Below, one piece after another: positions 18,589-26,873 of a stretch of 39,023 nt of DNA. Every line of letters starts with the position of its first letter. Position 1 is the stretch's first letter. The stretch spans positions 1 to 39,023 of the forward strand of contig CAJOKJ010000015.1 in assembly GCA_905235155.1 (NCBI GenBank), written 5' to 3'. The position numbers and the translations under genes are program-made. Source of the stretch: Candidatus Gastranaerophilales bacterium. Its GTDB lineage: Bacteria > Cyanobacteriota > Vampirovibrionia > Gastranaerophilales > Gastranaerophilaceae. The notes below the pieces were generated by a model, which did not search any database, was not told the DNA's origin, and worked only from the letters and a program-made list of their open reading frames with translations.

Positions 18589-18608
18589 GAAAACTTTGTT
18601 TATTAGAA

Positions 18609-19589
18609 TTAAGCGAAAATTTTGAAAGTATCTTCAACGTTTTTCTTAACAACTGAAGAAACTGATTCCATTTCAGTAGAAATAGCGTTTTGTTCAGTAT
18701 CTAATTGTTTTAATCTTAATTCTAATTTTTTATCTTGAGCTTGGATTACAGAAGTTTCAGCGTTGATAGCGTTCATTTTTTGTTCATATAAGTAAGTTTG
18801 GTATTCATATTCATTGTAAGCATCATCATAAGCTGCTTGATCTTTAATAGTTGTTGAAGTAACTGAAAGAGAAGTTGAACCTAAGTTTGAGTGGTTAATA
18901 GCAACGATTCTGTTGTTAGCATCTCTTGTAATTATTGCATTTTTAAATGATTTTTGAGCATATTCTGTTTTGCTGCCTGCTGTGTATGTTGTAACAGTTG
19001 ATTTGTTATCAGCATTGTATGTTGCATTTGTAACATCTGTAGTAAAGTAGTAACGATATACAGGATTTTTTTCATCACCAACGTTTACGTAGTAGATATC
19101 ACTTGTCTTAATAGTTTTTGCTGATCTGATACCTGCTGCAACATCTGCATCCCATGCTGCTTGCATACCATTTTTAATATCGTTTGCTGCATCACTAATA
19201 CCAGTGTCAGTAGAAGTAGAAACTAATTTTAATTCAGAAGAACCTACATAGTATTGAGAACCATTTTTTGTAACATAGTTGCTTGATTCATTCATAGCAT
19301 AGTTATTTGTATAAGTTTCAGTTGTTAAAACAGTTGCGTCTGAATCTTTACCAGTAACTTGGTTGATTGAGTATGAGTTACCACCATAAGTGAAATTGTA
19401 TTGGATAGTTTGGAAAGAAGTTTCTGATGGAGGAGTTGGAACTGATAATGTCAACATTTGGTTGTAGATATTAGCTGATTGGTTAGCTAATGTAGTTCTT
19501 TGTTGGTTGATTTGTTGACCTTCATATTCTAAGTTTGTTTTTCTTGCTGTTAAATTTAAAAATCTTGCTTGTGATGCTGCTAAACCCAT
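18609..19589 (-). CDS. Coiled-coil, probably flagellum-related or surface protein
   Basis: The 326-residue protein lacks a signal peptide. The N-terminus (MGLAASQARFLNLTARKTN, then EGQQINQQRTTLANQSA) and C-terminus (LELRLKQLDTEQNAISTEME, then SVVKKNVEDTFKIFA) form heptad-like helices flanking a Ser/Thr/Asn/Tyr-rich beta middle. This is the layout of flagellar axial and filament-associated proteins. Its promoter (19652-19714) looks like sigma-28, the late flagellar factor, and flagellin lies at the right edge of the window. It resembles a family I recall in several copies in Gastranaerophilales genomes. The exact role (hook, cap, filament-associated or exported adhesin) is not determinable here. 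Confidence 0.6.
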   Translation of the reverse strand: MGLAASQARFLNLTARKTNLEYEGQQINQQRTTLANQSANIYNQMLTLSVPTPPSETSFQTIQYNFTYGGNSYSINQVTGKDSDATVLTTETYTNNYAMNESSNYVTKNGSQYYVGSSELKLVSTSTDTGISDAANDIKNGMQAAWDADVAAGIRSAKTIKTSDIYYVNVGDEKNPVYRYYFTTDVTNATYNADNKSTVTTYTAGSKTEYAQKSFKNAIITRDANNRIVAINHSNLGSTSLSVTSTTIKDQAAYDDAYNEYEYQTYLYEQKMNAINAETSVIQAQDKKLELRLKQLDTEQNAISTEMESVSSVVKKNVEDTFKIFA

Positions 19590-19651
19590 ACCGACACACT
19601 TTCCTTTTTTTCATTTCCCTGATACTTATTAATTTATTTCCCTTACAAGTT

Positions 19652-19714
19652 TTATATCGGTCGGAATGCATGTAAACTTTAGGGTTTTGAATTGTTTTGT
19701 TACATAAGTTTACA
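19652..19714 (-). promoter_or_regulatory. Composite promoter element, copy 2: sigma-28-like core plus HLR1-type direct repeat
   Basis: On the minus strand it reads TGTAAACTTATGTAACAA, 13 bases, CCTAAAGTTTACATGC, 8 bases, CGATATAA. The three blocks match copy 1 (89-151) except for one base, with identical spacing, while the spacers differ freely, which implies selection on the blocks. The -10-like ACCGATAT is 16 bases after TAAA. Plus-strand 19699-19716 is GTTACATA AG TTTACATT, an exact HLR1 match. TGTAAACTT and AAGTTTACA also form an inverted pair across the element. It lies 63 bases upstream of the gene start at 19589. Confidence 0.7.
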
Positions 19715-19727
19715 TTTTATTTATACA

Positions 19728-19782
19728 AAAAATTACCTGTCAAAACCTTTTTATATCAAGTGTTTTCGAACAGGTAATTTTT
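19728..19782. terminator. Stem-loop terminator of the TolC-fusion gene
   Basis: AAAAATTACCTGT (19728-19740) and its complement (19770-19782) form a 13-bp stem with a 29-base loop that can fold partly on itself. It lies just past the 3' end of the gene at 19802-22213 and insulates it from the promoter element at 19652-19714. Confidence 0.6.
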
Positions 19783-19801
19783 ATTTTATTATTTTACAAA
19801 A

Positions 19802-22213
19802 TTATAATGTAAAATCTTTTTCTGCAACTAAGTCTGTTTTAACTTTTTCAATCCAAGCTTTTGCACTAGGATCAGCTTTTGTCCAGTTAACAGAACAAAT
19901 TGCTCTTTGAACCCAAACTAATTGCTTAAAGAATTCGTTTTGAGAATTTGCGGCTCTTAGTTTTGAATTAAAGTATGTTGATTGAGCGTCAATTAACTGA
20001 GTGATAGGTGCTTTATTTGCAAGATAGTCTGCTTTTACCTTTTCGTAATTTTCTTTTGCGGCAAATGTTGCTTTGTAATCTTTTTCTATACTAAAGTATG
20101 CAGCAATTGCCTTGTTTACAACACTTCTAACTTTTTGTTGCAAAGTTAATTTAACACTCATTTCGTGAGCATTCAATTCTTTAATTTCTTCGTTAATACG
20201 AGCTATTTCAGCAAATTTTGAACCACCTTCAAACGGTTTCCATTGAGCATAAATACCAAATCTTGAATAAGATGAACTTGCTCTTAACGGGTCATAGTTC
20301 AATGGTAAATTTAATGGTACAGGAGCAATAACACCTGCCGGAATATTTAAATTTGCCGCATCTTTACCCCATTCTCTGCCCATTAAAGTTTGATATTGGT
20401 AAGATAATTTAGCGTCAGGCAAAATGAATTTTTGAACATACATTGAACGTTCATTCTTTTTCATTTTAATTGCCCATTTTAGTTTTTCCAATTCAGGTGA
20501 AACATTGTATGCTTCATCAACAAGCATTGCTGTAAATGCTTCTAATGCTTGAGGTGTTCTAACATAATCAATTACGTTTAATTCAGACGTATAAAACGCA
20601 GGATCCATAGCTGTTAAAGGTTTTAACTCAAAATTGAAATTTTGAGGTGTATCCATATTGTTTAAAAATTTACTAATAGCAATCTTAACATTTTTATAAT
20701 CAGCAGTCATATCAAGCAATCTTTGTTCAGAAATGTTTAATTGACTTGCCCAACGCATAACTTCTTCTTTACCGCAGAAGCCCATTTTTTCTCTAACTCT
20801 TGCTATTGCAAGGTTTTCACGTGCTTCTTGTACATATTCTTGTTGTACACCGATTTGATTTCTTAACATTAGGGTATCAATATATAAGTTTGCCAAATCA
20901 ATACCCATATTTTGTTCAGTCATCTTATATTCGGCTTTTTCAAATTTTACTTTTTTGCTTTTTACCAAAATATTTGTAACCAAAGCAGGTGAATAAATAA
21001 CTTGGTCAATACCTACACCAAAAATACCTGTTTTTTCGGGAATTAACAATGCTGCGGAAGATGCATAAGTATTATCATACATTTGATAACCTAAATTTAC
21101 GCTTACTGTTGGTAAGTATCTCAATTTGGCAGATAAAGCTGCTCTGCTTGCCGCTTTAACAAGATGTGATTTTTGCTCTATATCCAAGTTTTGTTCATCT
21201 AATCTGTTAAATACTGCTGATAAATCAAACACAGGTGCTTGTTTTTTTGTAATAACTTTTGAAGCGTTTAAAAGTCTTAATTGAGGTTGAAATCCAACTT
21301 TTTCGCAAGTATCCATGTTTACAAACATTATTGAATCTTCCATAAACATTATTTTTTGAGTTGGTACTTTATTGCCGTCTAAAACGCTCAAGATATTAAA
21401 TGATGTAGCATCTGATATTTTTCTGTCTAAATCCAAAGCTCCGGAACCCATCATACATCCTAATTTAACATCGCTTTCACCCAATGCGGAGAATGTCATA
21501 ATTTTTCTGTCAGCCATTTGATTAAACATCAGTTCTAATTGTTCTATTGTCAATTTAAACTGAGGTAAAATAAATGCTGCATCTACATCAGACGGAACTT
21601 TTGCCATTGCGGCAGTAACATCATTTCCAACAGGCACTACTACAAAATTAATTGATTTATCCTTTAATTTGCTTTTAATAAATTTATTCCAATCTTTTTC
21701 CATTGCATAGTAACTGTCATTCATCATGATAGCAACTTTTTTGTAATTTGTAATGCGGTGGAATGATTCTAATTTTTGAGTAAATTGGTCAACTTGAGAG
21801 AAAAAGCCCGAACCAAAATCTCTTAAACCGTACTGGTCAATAGTTACAATCATTTTGCTCTTACTTTTTACTGTTGAAAAATATTTTGAAGCAATATAAC
21901 CAAGAGCAACAACGGTTGTAGCATTAGAGTTCATAGCCTTGTTACACTGTGCCTTAACACCGTTTTCAGTCCAGTCACCTACAAAAACAAGATTAGCAGG
22001 GTATTCAACTTTTCTACCTTTACCCATTGATTTTGTAATTGATTTTTTAAAATTTTCCAAAAAATAATCATTTGCCGGTGATTTACCGTCAAATACAAAT
22101 GCTATACGCACACTTGGCACTGCTGCGTATGCAGGTTGCGAAAAAATTCCGCCAATAAAAAAAGTATTAAGCATAAAGAATATGCCCAATAACACACACA
22201 ATAATCTTTTCAT
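19802..22213 (-). CDS. Fusion of an ABC-type substrate-binding domain with a TolC-like outer-membrane channel
   Basis: The 803-residue protein has a signal peptide (to about PAYA, residue 30). Residues about 36-310 resemble a periplasmic binding fold of the ABC_sub_bind type (VRIAFVFDGKSPANDYF, ATTVVALGYIASKYF, AAFILPQFKLTIEQLELMF). Residues about 335-800 resemble TolC/outer-membrane efflux proteins: paired long helices (VQQEYVQEARENLAIARVRE and VKADYLANKAPITQLIDAQS) with beta segments (PTVSVNLGYQMYDN, YSRFGIYAQWKPFEGGSKFA). A clear AGAGGA ribosome site precedes the ATG. A binding domain fused to the exit duct suggests substrate-gated export or an adaptor function. No inner-membrane pump gene is nearby. 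Confidence 0.8.
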   Translation of the reverse strand: MKRLLCVLLGIFFMLNTFFIGGIFSQPAYAAVPSVRIAFVFDGKSPANDYFLENFKKSITKSMGKGRKVEYPANLVFVGDWTENGVKAQCNKAMNSNATTVVALGYIASKYFSTVKSKSKMIVTIDQYGLRDFGSGFFSQVDQFTQKLESFHRITNYKKVAIMMNDSYYAMEKDWNKFIKSKLKDKSINFVVVPVGNDVTAAMAKVPSDVDAAFILPQFKLTIEQLELMFNQMADRKIMTFSALGESDVKLGCMMGSGALDLDRKISDATSFNILSVLDGNKVPTQKIMFMEDSIMFVNMDTCEKVGFQPQLRLLNASKVITKKQAPVFDLSAVFNRLDEQNLDIEQKSHLVKAASRAALSAKLRYLPTVSVNLGYQMYDNTYASSAALLIPEKTGIFGVGIDQVIYSPALVTNILVKSKKVKFEKAEYKMTEQNMGIDLANLYIDTLMLRNQIGVQQEYVQEARENLAIARVREKMGFCGKEEVMRWASQLNISEQRLLDMTADYKNVKIAISKFLNNMDTPQNFNFELKPLTAMDPAFYTSELNVIDYVRTPQALEAFTAMLVDEAYNVSPELEKLKWAIKMKKNERSMYVQKFILPDAKLSYQYQTLMGREWGKDAANLNIPAGVIAPVPLNLPLNYDPLRASSSYSRFGIYAQWKPFEGGSKFAEIARINEEIKELNAHEMSVKLTLQQKVRSVVNKAIAAYFSIEKDYKATFAAKENYEKVKADYLANKAPITQLIDAQSTYFNSKLRAANSQNEFFKQLVWVQRAICSVNWTKADPSAKAWIEKVKTDLVAEKDFTL

Positions 22214-22293
22214 AAGTTCTTCCTCTTTTTCCCGATATAAGAATATACTAAACTTTTATTCGTGGCAATATGTAACAAATAAATTGTAACAAT

Positions 22294-23148
22294 TCACGAA
22301 AGTATTACTATTACTGAACCTACAAGCATTATTAGTGTTCCGATAAATTTTTTTTTCATGTCTGTTTCATGGAAAAATTTATAACCAAACCATAAGTTCA
22401 CTAATGTCGAAAGTTGAAAAAGTGCAAGAGCGTAGCCGACAGGCATGTTTTTAAAGACAAAATTAGTTGTTAATTGCATAGTTGCAAGCATGGAACAGAC
22501 TATTGCATATTTTCCGAGTTCATCTTTACTAATCATTTTAAATGGTTTTTTGAATAAAATTATTAAACATAATGCAAAAAATGCACCTGCCCAGCACCAT
22601 AACATAAATGAAATTACTGGAGATGACAGCAAAATAACTTTTTTTAAAAATACTGCTTCTATTCCCATTAAAAATAATGCCGCAAATCTTAATTGTATAT
22701 CTTTTCTTTTAAATAAATTAAGTGAAAACCCTTCTTTTTGAGTTTCAAATACAAACCAACTTCCCCAAATTATCAAAATAACACCAAATATTCCCCACAA
22801 TGAAGGTATTTCATGTATTACAAAAATTGCTATAATCATTCCAACAACACATTTGTAAGAATTTATAGGTCCCAGCACAGACAATTCGCCTATCTGTAAG
22901 GCTTTTACCAGACAAGCATTTCCGACAGAGCATAAAAAACCTGCCATAAATGCAAATATCCAAAATTCTTTTGGTAATGATATCCAATTAATTTTTACAG
23001 CAAATGGCACACATAAAATTCCCAAAATAAAATATGTATAAAAATTACACAACAGGGACGAACCGTTTTCTGTAATTTTTTTTTGATATACATTTGCGAG
23101 CGGATTTGAAACCACTCTTAAAAATAATGCTATAAGTGTTTCTATCAT
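22294..23148 (-). CDS. DMT-superfamily (EamA-like) permease
   Basis: The 284-residue protein has about ten hydrophobic segments in two halves, the layout of drug/metabolite transporters. The first half carries GFLCSVGNACLVKALQIGELSVLGPINSYK and the second NMPVGYALALFQLSTLVNLWFGYKFFHE, the repeated EamA motif near each half's end. Substrate unknown. The gene starts 2 bases after the radical SAM stop, so they are co-transcribed and probably act together, for example exporting or importing the enzyme's product or substrate. No ribosome site is visible, consistent with coupled translation. Confidence 0.87.
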   Translation of the reverse strand: MIETLIALFLRVVSNPLANVYQKKITENGSSLLCNFYTYFILGILCVPFAVKINWISLPKEFWIFAFMAGFLCSVGNACLVKALQIGELSVLGPINSYKCVVGMIIAIFVIHEIPSLWGIFGVILIIWGSWFVFETQKEGFSLNLFKRKDIQLRFAALFLMGIEAVFLKKVILLSSPVISFMLWCWAGAFFALCLIILFKKPFKMISKDELGKYAIVCSMLATMQLTTNFVFKNMPVGYALALFQLSTLVNLWFGYKFFHETDMKKKFIGTLIMLVGSVIVILS

Positions 23149-23150
23149 AT

Positions 23151-24101
23151 CTATATAGTTAAAAATATTATGTTACTAAAACCGTTTTCTTCAATATAGT
23201 TGTTATCTATATGCAAGAATTCCGCTAATGTTTCGTGAATGGAAATAAAATGTCTGTTTTTGGCAATAATATTTTCTTTATTATCCTTCAAAATTTGTTT
23301 TATTTCTTTTTCTAATTTTGCAAAAGTTTTTTTCCAAAAAACTTCTTCCACATTTGCAACACGCTTAAACTCATGTATGCAATGCAAATATATTTTTTGA
23401 ACATCTTTTGTTAATGCCCACTTGAAAAATTCAGATATCTCAAATAAATTTGTAGGCATTGCAAGATATTTAGGAGATAATTTAACTTTTTTGTTTTCAC
23501 ACAGGTATTCAAAATTACTCATTACTTTATCAAAATCCAATCCCATTTCATTTTTATATGTATGTTTGTTGAAACCAAGCATTGATACAGTCATTGCATC
23601 AAAAATTTTTTCTGCTTGTTTAATACGTTCTTCACCAACACAAAGATTTGTAATGGTCTGAATTTTCATTTCAGGATACTTTTTATGTAAATCAAACAAC
23701 ATACTAAAGGCATCTTCTTGAACGAGAACTTCTCCACCTATTGCTATTATATGCTTCGGTTTATATCGCTCAATCATTTCGTTTATTTTAAACAAAAGTT
23801 CTTTTTCTTTGTTTAAAGGTTCTTTTGATTGAGGACAGCAAACACAGTTTGCTTGACAAACATTTGATGTTTCATAATGAATATAATCAAGATTTATTTT
23901 GTCATCAGGAGTTCTTGCAACAGATTTGAACATACTGCATTCGCATATTATGTCAGAGTTTTCAATTTTTTCATAAATATTTTCATCAAAAATATTACCG
24001 AGCAAAGTGTACTTTCTTCCTCTGCAACAAGGATAAATATTACCGTTTTGCACTATTTTTAATTTATGAAAATGACAAACTCTGACAGTTTTTTTTTGCA
24101 T
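23151..24101 (-). CDS. Radical SAM enzyme with an N-terminal SPASM-like cysteine region
   Basis: The 316-residue protein holds the radical SAM 4Fe-4S motif at C82, C86 and C89 (TSNVCQANCVCCPQS) and a GGE motif (IAIGGEVLV) that contacts SAM. Ahead of it, residues 7-58 hold VCHFHKLKIVQNGNIYPCCR, LGNIF and CECSMF. That is the pattern of a SPASM auxiliary-cluster region (C...NGxIYPCC...GNIF...C), which normally lies after the radical SAM core. It sits 11 bases after typA and 2 before the DMT permease. Substrate unknown; no precursor peptide gene is evident beside it. Confidence 0.82.
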   Translation of the reverse strand: MQKKTVRVCHFHKLKIVQNGNIYPCCRGRKYTLLGNIFDENIYEKIENSDIICECSMFKSVARTPDDKINLDYIHYETSNVCQANCVCCPQSKEPLNKEKELLFKINEMIERYKPKHIIAIGGEVLVQEDAFSMLFDLHKKYPEMKIQTITNLCVGEERIKQAEKIFDAMTVSMLGFNKHTYKNEMGLDFDKVMSNFEYLCENKKVKLSPKYLAMPTNLFEISEFFKWALTKDVQKIYLHCIHEFKRVANVEEVFWKKTFAKLEKEIKQILKDNKENIIAKNRHFISIHETLAEFLHIDNNYIEENGFSNIIFLTI

Positions 24102-24112
24102 AACTAACCTGA

Positions 24113-25906
24113 TTAATTAAATCTTGTTCTTGTCAAATCAGCCTTACGCATTCTGACATTTTCAGGCGTAATTTCTGCAAGTTCATCATCTGCAATATAA
24201 TCAAGAGCTTCTTCCAAAGATAAAATTTTAGGTGCTTTTAAAACAACCATTGCATCAGCAGTTGAAGTACGCATATTTGTTAATTTTTTTGTTTTGCAAA
24301 CATTAACCGCAACATCCTGTGCTCTGTTACCTTCGCCAACAATCATTCCTTTGTAAACTTTAGTTTTTGGAGTAATAAAGAAAGTACCTCTATCTGCAAA
24401 TTGGTCTAATGCGTAAGGAACAGCCTCACCTTGTTCCCAAGCAATTAATGAGCCCATTCTTTGTTTTGGAATATCACCTGCTAAAACATCATATTTATTA
24501 AATGTATGGTACATAATACCTTCACCACGAGTTAATCTGATAAATTCACCTTTGAAACCTATTAAACCACGTGCAGGAATTACAAATTCCAATTTTGAAC
24601 GTGTACCTGTTGATTGCATATCCTTCATTTGAGCTTTTCTGCCTGCCAAACGCTCAATACAAGTTCCTGTACATTCATCAGGAACATCTAAATATAAATT
24701 TTCGTAAGGCTCCATTTGAACACCATCAACGGTTTTGTATATAACTTCCGGTTTAGATACCTGAAATTCAAAACCTTCACGACGCATAGTTTCAATTAAA
24801 ATACTTAAATGTAATTCACCACGACCTGAAACAACCCATTTATCCGTATTTTCAGTATCTTCAACTCGTAAACTTACATTCTTTTCCAATTCATCATACA
24901 ATCTTTTTCTTAATTGTCTTGATGTAACGAATTTACCCTCTTGACCTGCATAAGGACTGTCATTTACCGAAAAATTCATTTGCAATGTAGGTTCGTCAAT
25001 GTGAATTAAAGGTAACGCTTGCGGGTTGTCAAGAGATGATATTGTTTCACCGATTTGAACTTCCGCAAAACCTGCAATACCTACAATATCACCGGCAGAT
25101 GCTTCTTCAATTTCAACACGACCTAAATCGTGGAAACCAAACAACTTTGTAATTTTGCATCTTTGAATAGAGCCGTCTGCTTTGATTAATGACAAAGTTT
25201 CCTGTGATTTTAATTTACCGTTTTTAATTCTACCAATAGCGATACGACCTACATAATCGTTATAATCAAGTGTCGTTACGTGGAATTGTAAATTTGCATC
25301 AGCATCACCTTCAGGATGTTTTATATTTTCTATAATACAATCCATTAATGGTGCAATATTATCGCTTTCATCTTCTAATTCTTTTTTTGCAATTCCTTGC
25401 AAAGAACTTGCATAAATTACCGGAAAATCTATTAATTCTTCGTTATCCGTTAATTCTGTAAACAAATCAAAAACTTTGTCTAATGCTAAATCAGGTTCAG
25501 CAGCAGGTTTATCAATTTTGTTAATAACAACAATAATTCTCAAACCTAATTCCAAAGCTTTTGACAATACAAATCTTGTTTGCGGCATAGGGCCTTCAGC
25601 AGCATCAACAATTAACAACGCACCGTCAACCATACCTAATACACGCTCAACCTCTCCGCCAAAGTCTGCGTGACCCGGAGTATCAACAACGTTGATATGA
25701 TAGCCTTTATAATCTACTGAAATATTTTTTGAAAGAATTGTAATACCACGTTCTCTTTCAAGGTCATTAGAGTCTAAAACACAAGCCTGTACTTGCTGAT
25801 TATCTCTAAATACACCGCTTTGTTTTAACATACAGTCAACCATTGATGTTTTACCGTGGTCAACGTGGGCAATAATCGCTATGTTACGTAGTTTTTCAAT
25901 ATCCAT
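24113..25906 (-). CDS. typA: Ribosome-associated GTPase TypA/BipA
   Basis: This translational GTPase helps large-subunit assembly and stress growth. The 597 residues match the family length. G motifs are complete: G1 AHVDHGKTS, G2 RERGITIL, G3 DTPGHADFGGE and G4 NKIDKP. The EF-Tu-like domain II, EF-G-like domains III and V and the TypA-specific C-terminal region (ADDELAEITPENVRMRK) follow. It heads a transcript running into the radical SAM and DMT genes, an unusual partnership for a housekeeping gene. Confidence 0.96.
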   Translation of the reverse strand: MDIEKLRNIAIIAHVDHGKTSMVDCMLKQSGVFRDNQQVQACVLDSNDLERERGITILSKNISVDYKGYHINVVDTPGHADFGGEVERVLGMVDGALLIVDAAEGPMPQTRFVLSKALELGLRIIVVINKIDKPAAEPDLALDKVFDLFTELTDNEELIDFPVIYASSLQGIAKKELEDESDNIAPLMDCIIENIKHPEGDADANLQFHVTTLDYNDYVGRIAIGRIKNGKLKSQETLSLIKADGSIQRCKITKLFGFHDLGRVEIEEASAGDIVGIAGFAEVQIGETISSLDNPQALPLIHIDEPTLQMNFSVNDSPYAGQEGKFVTSRQLRKRLYDELEKNVSLRVEDTENTDKWVVSGRGELHLSILIETMRREGFEFQVSKPEVIYKTVDGVQMEPYENLYLDVPDECTGTCIERLAGRKAQMKDMQSTGTRSKLEFVIPARGLIGFKGEFIRLTRGEGIMYHTFNKYDVLAGDIPKQRMGSLIAWEQGEAVPYALDQFADRGTFFITPKTKVYKGMIVGEGNRAQDVAVNVCKTKKLTNMRTSTADAMVVLKAPKILSLEEALDYIADDELAEITPENVRMRKADLTRTRFN

Positions 25907-25966
25907 AATAATTCCGTCTTTTCTATTTCGTCTGTGTACAACACATGAATATCATAAAAAAAACAA

Positions 25967-26251
25967 CTACGCAATTTTTTTTACATTGTCAATTTCTTGT
26001 TTTTTTAATTTATATGCGTAATACAAATCATAAGCATTTTGAGCAGCAAGCCAAAATTCGGGAGTTGTCCCAAAGAAATTGGCTAATTTGAGAGCCATAA
26101 CAGGAGATATACCACGTTTTTTATTATAAATTTCGCTAATAGTTTTTATACCTACTCCAAGTGCTTCACAAAGCTGTTTTTGAGTAAGGTTATAAGGTTT
26201 AACAAATTCTTCAAGTAAAATTTCTCCGGGATGCGTTGAAGGTCTTATCAT
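25967..26251 (-). CDS. higA: HigA-family antitoxin (XRE-type HTH)
   Basis: The 94-residue protein opens IRPSTHPGEILLEEFVKPYN, the HigA/VapI signature, with an HTH (TQKQLCEALGVGIKTISEIYN, then KRGISPVMALKLANFFGT) and the typical PEFWLAAQNAYDL end. I choose the ATG at 26251 rather than 26266 because AGGAG just before it has proper spacing. It neutralises HigB and normally represses the operon through the palindrome at 26546-26570. Toxin-first order is the usual higBA layout. Confidence 0.92.
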   Translation of the reverse strand: MIRPSTHPGEILLEEFVKPYNLTQKQLCEALGVGIKTISEIYNKKRGISPVMALKLANFFGTTPEFWLAAQNAYDLYYAYKLKKQEIDNVKKIA

Positions 26252-26262
26252 AATGTTTCTCC

Positions 26263-26544
26263 TCACTTGTGGTAATCAACTATTTGAACATCATCTGCAA
26301 TACCATTGCTAAATTTAAAAATAATTCTATATTGGTCATTAATTCTTATAGAACAATATCCTTGCAAATTGCCTTTTAAATGTTCAAATCTATTTGCAGG
26401 TGGAACTATTAAATCTTTTTCGGTGTAAGCGAAATGTATCATATCTAATTTACGCTTTGCTACCGATTGTATATTGCAAAATTTTTTAGACAAAAATCCA
26501 TTAAATATTTTTTCTGTTTCTTTACATTTAAAAGATTTAATCAT
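26263..26544 (-). CDS. higB: HigB-family toxin (RelE-like mRNA interferase)
   Basis: The 93-residue protein contains FNGFLSKKFCNIQSVAKRKL, PPANRFEHLKGNLQGYCSIRIN and QYRIIFKFSNG...VQIVDYHK, the HigB pattern. The RxEHLKG and C-terminal YH elements contribute to ribosome-dependent mRNA cleavage in the family. It is 11 bases upstream of higA. It starts two bases after the operator palindrome with no room for a ribosome site, so its mRNA is probably leaderless. Confidence 0.92.
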   Translation of the reverse strand: MIKSFKCKETEKIFNGFLSKKFCNIQSVAKRKLDMIHFAYTEKDLIVPPANRFEHLKGNLQGYCSIRINDQYRIIFKFSNGIADDVQIVDYHK

Positions 26545-26545
26545 A

Positions 26546-26579
26546 TTATCATATTATCACAATATGATAAGTTTTTCAA
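26546..26579 (-). promoter_or_regulatory. higBA promoter with embedded 25-bp operator palindrome
   Basis: On the minus strand TTGAAA (26579-26574) and TAATAT (26556-26551) are 17 bases apart. A perfect palindrome with arms TTATCATATT (26546-26555) and AATATGATAA (26561-26570) around five bases covers the -10 box and half the spacer. HigA is the expected ligand. Only six bases separate the -10 box from the higB ATG, so transcription should start at or next to the start codon. Confidence 0.82.
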
Positions 26580-26591
26580 GTGTTGACTCCT

Positions 26592-26798
26592 TTATATATT
26601 GAATTCTCTTATAATTTCTTCATAGCAAAATTCAATATCTTTAATTCGATTTTGCAAAAGGATAATTAAATTTTTCGAATCTTTTTTGCTAACATCATCA
26701 TTTCTTTCAACAGTTTTATTCAAAACATGTGCCAAACTGTTTACAATACCTATTTTACAGCCTAAATAATTCATCTTATTTGCTAATTTTCTTTTCAT
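26592..26798 (-). CDS. Hypothetical protein, 68 residues
   Basis: I place the start at the ATG at 26798 (MKRKLANKMNYLGCK) because AGGTGA sits correctly before it. The longer open frame upstream would run through the operator-like region. The protein is charged and helical (SLAHVLNKTVERND, NLIILLQNRIKDIEFCYEEI), with no signal or membrane segment. It is divergent from the XRE gene at 26874 across a palindrome and so is likely its regulatory target. I do not recognise it. Confidence 0.5.
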   Translation of the reverse strand: MKRKLANKMNYLGCKIGIVNSLAHVLNKTVERNDDVSKKDSKNLIILLQNRIKDIEFCYEEIIREFNI

Positions 26799-26812
26799 TT
26801 TGTCACCTATAA

Positions 26813-26827
26813 TGTACATCATGTACA
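26813..26827. promoter_or_regulatory. Operator-like palindrome between divergent genes
   Basis: TGTACAT C ATGTACA is a perfect 15-bp palindrome in the gap between the 68-residue gene and the XRE gene. A smaller AGTATACT palindrome at 26857-26864 overlaps a TATACT that could be the XRE gene's -10 box. The XRE protein is the natural candidate ligand. Confidence 0.6.
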
Positions 26828-26873
26828 CTATAATATATAGATTGTTTTGTGTCAATAGTATACTGTAATAGTC

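Noticed and set aside
22271-22290. Two TGTAAC copies upstream of the TolC-fusion gene
   Set aside because: The period is 14 bases instead of the 10 required by HLR1, and there is no CGATATAA at the conserved distance.
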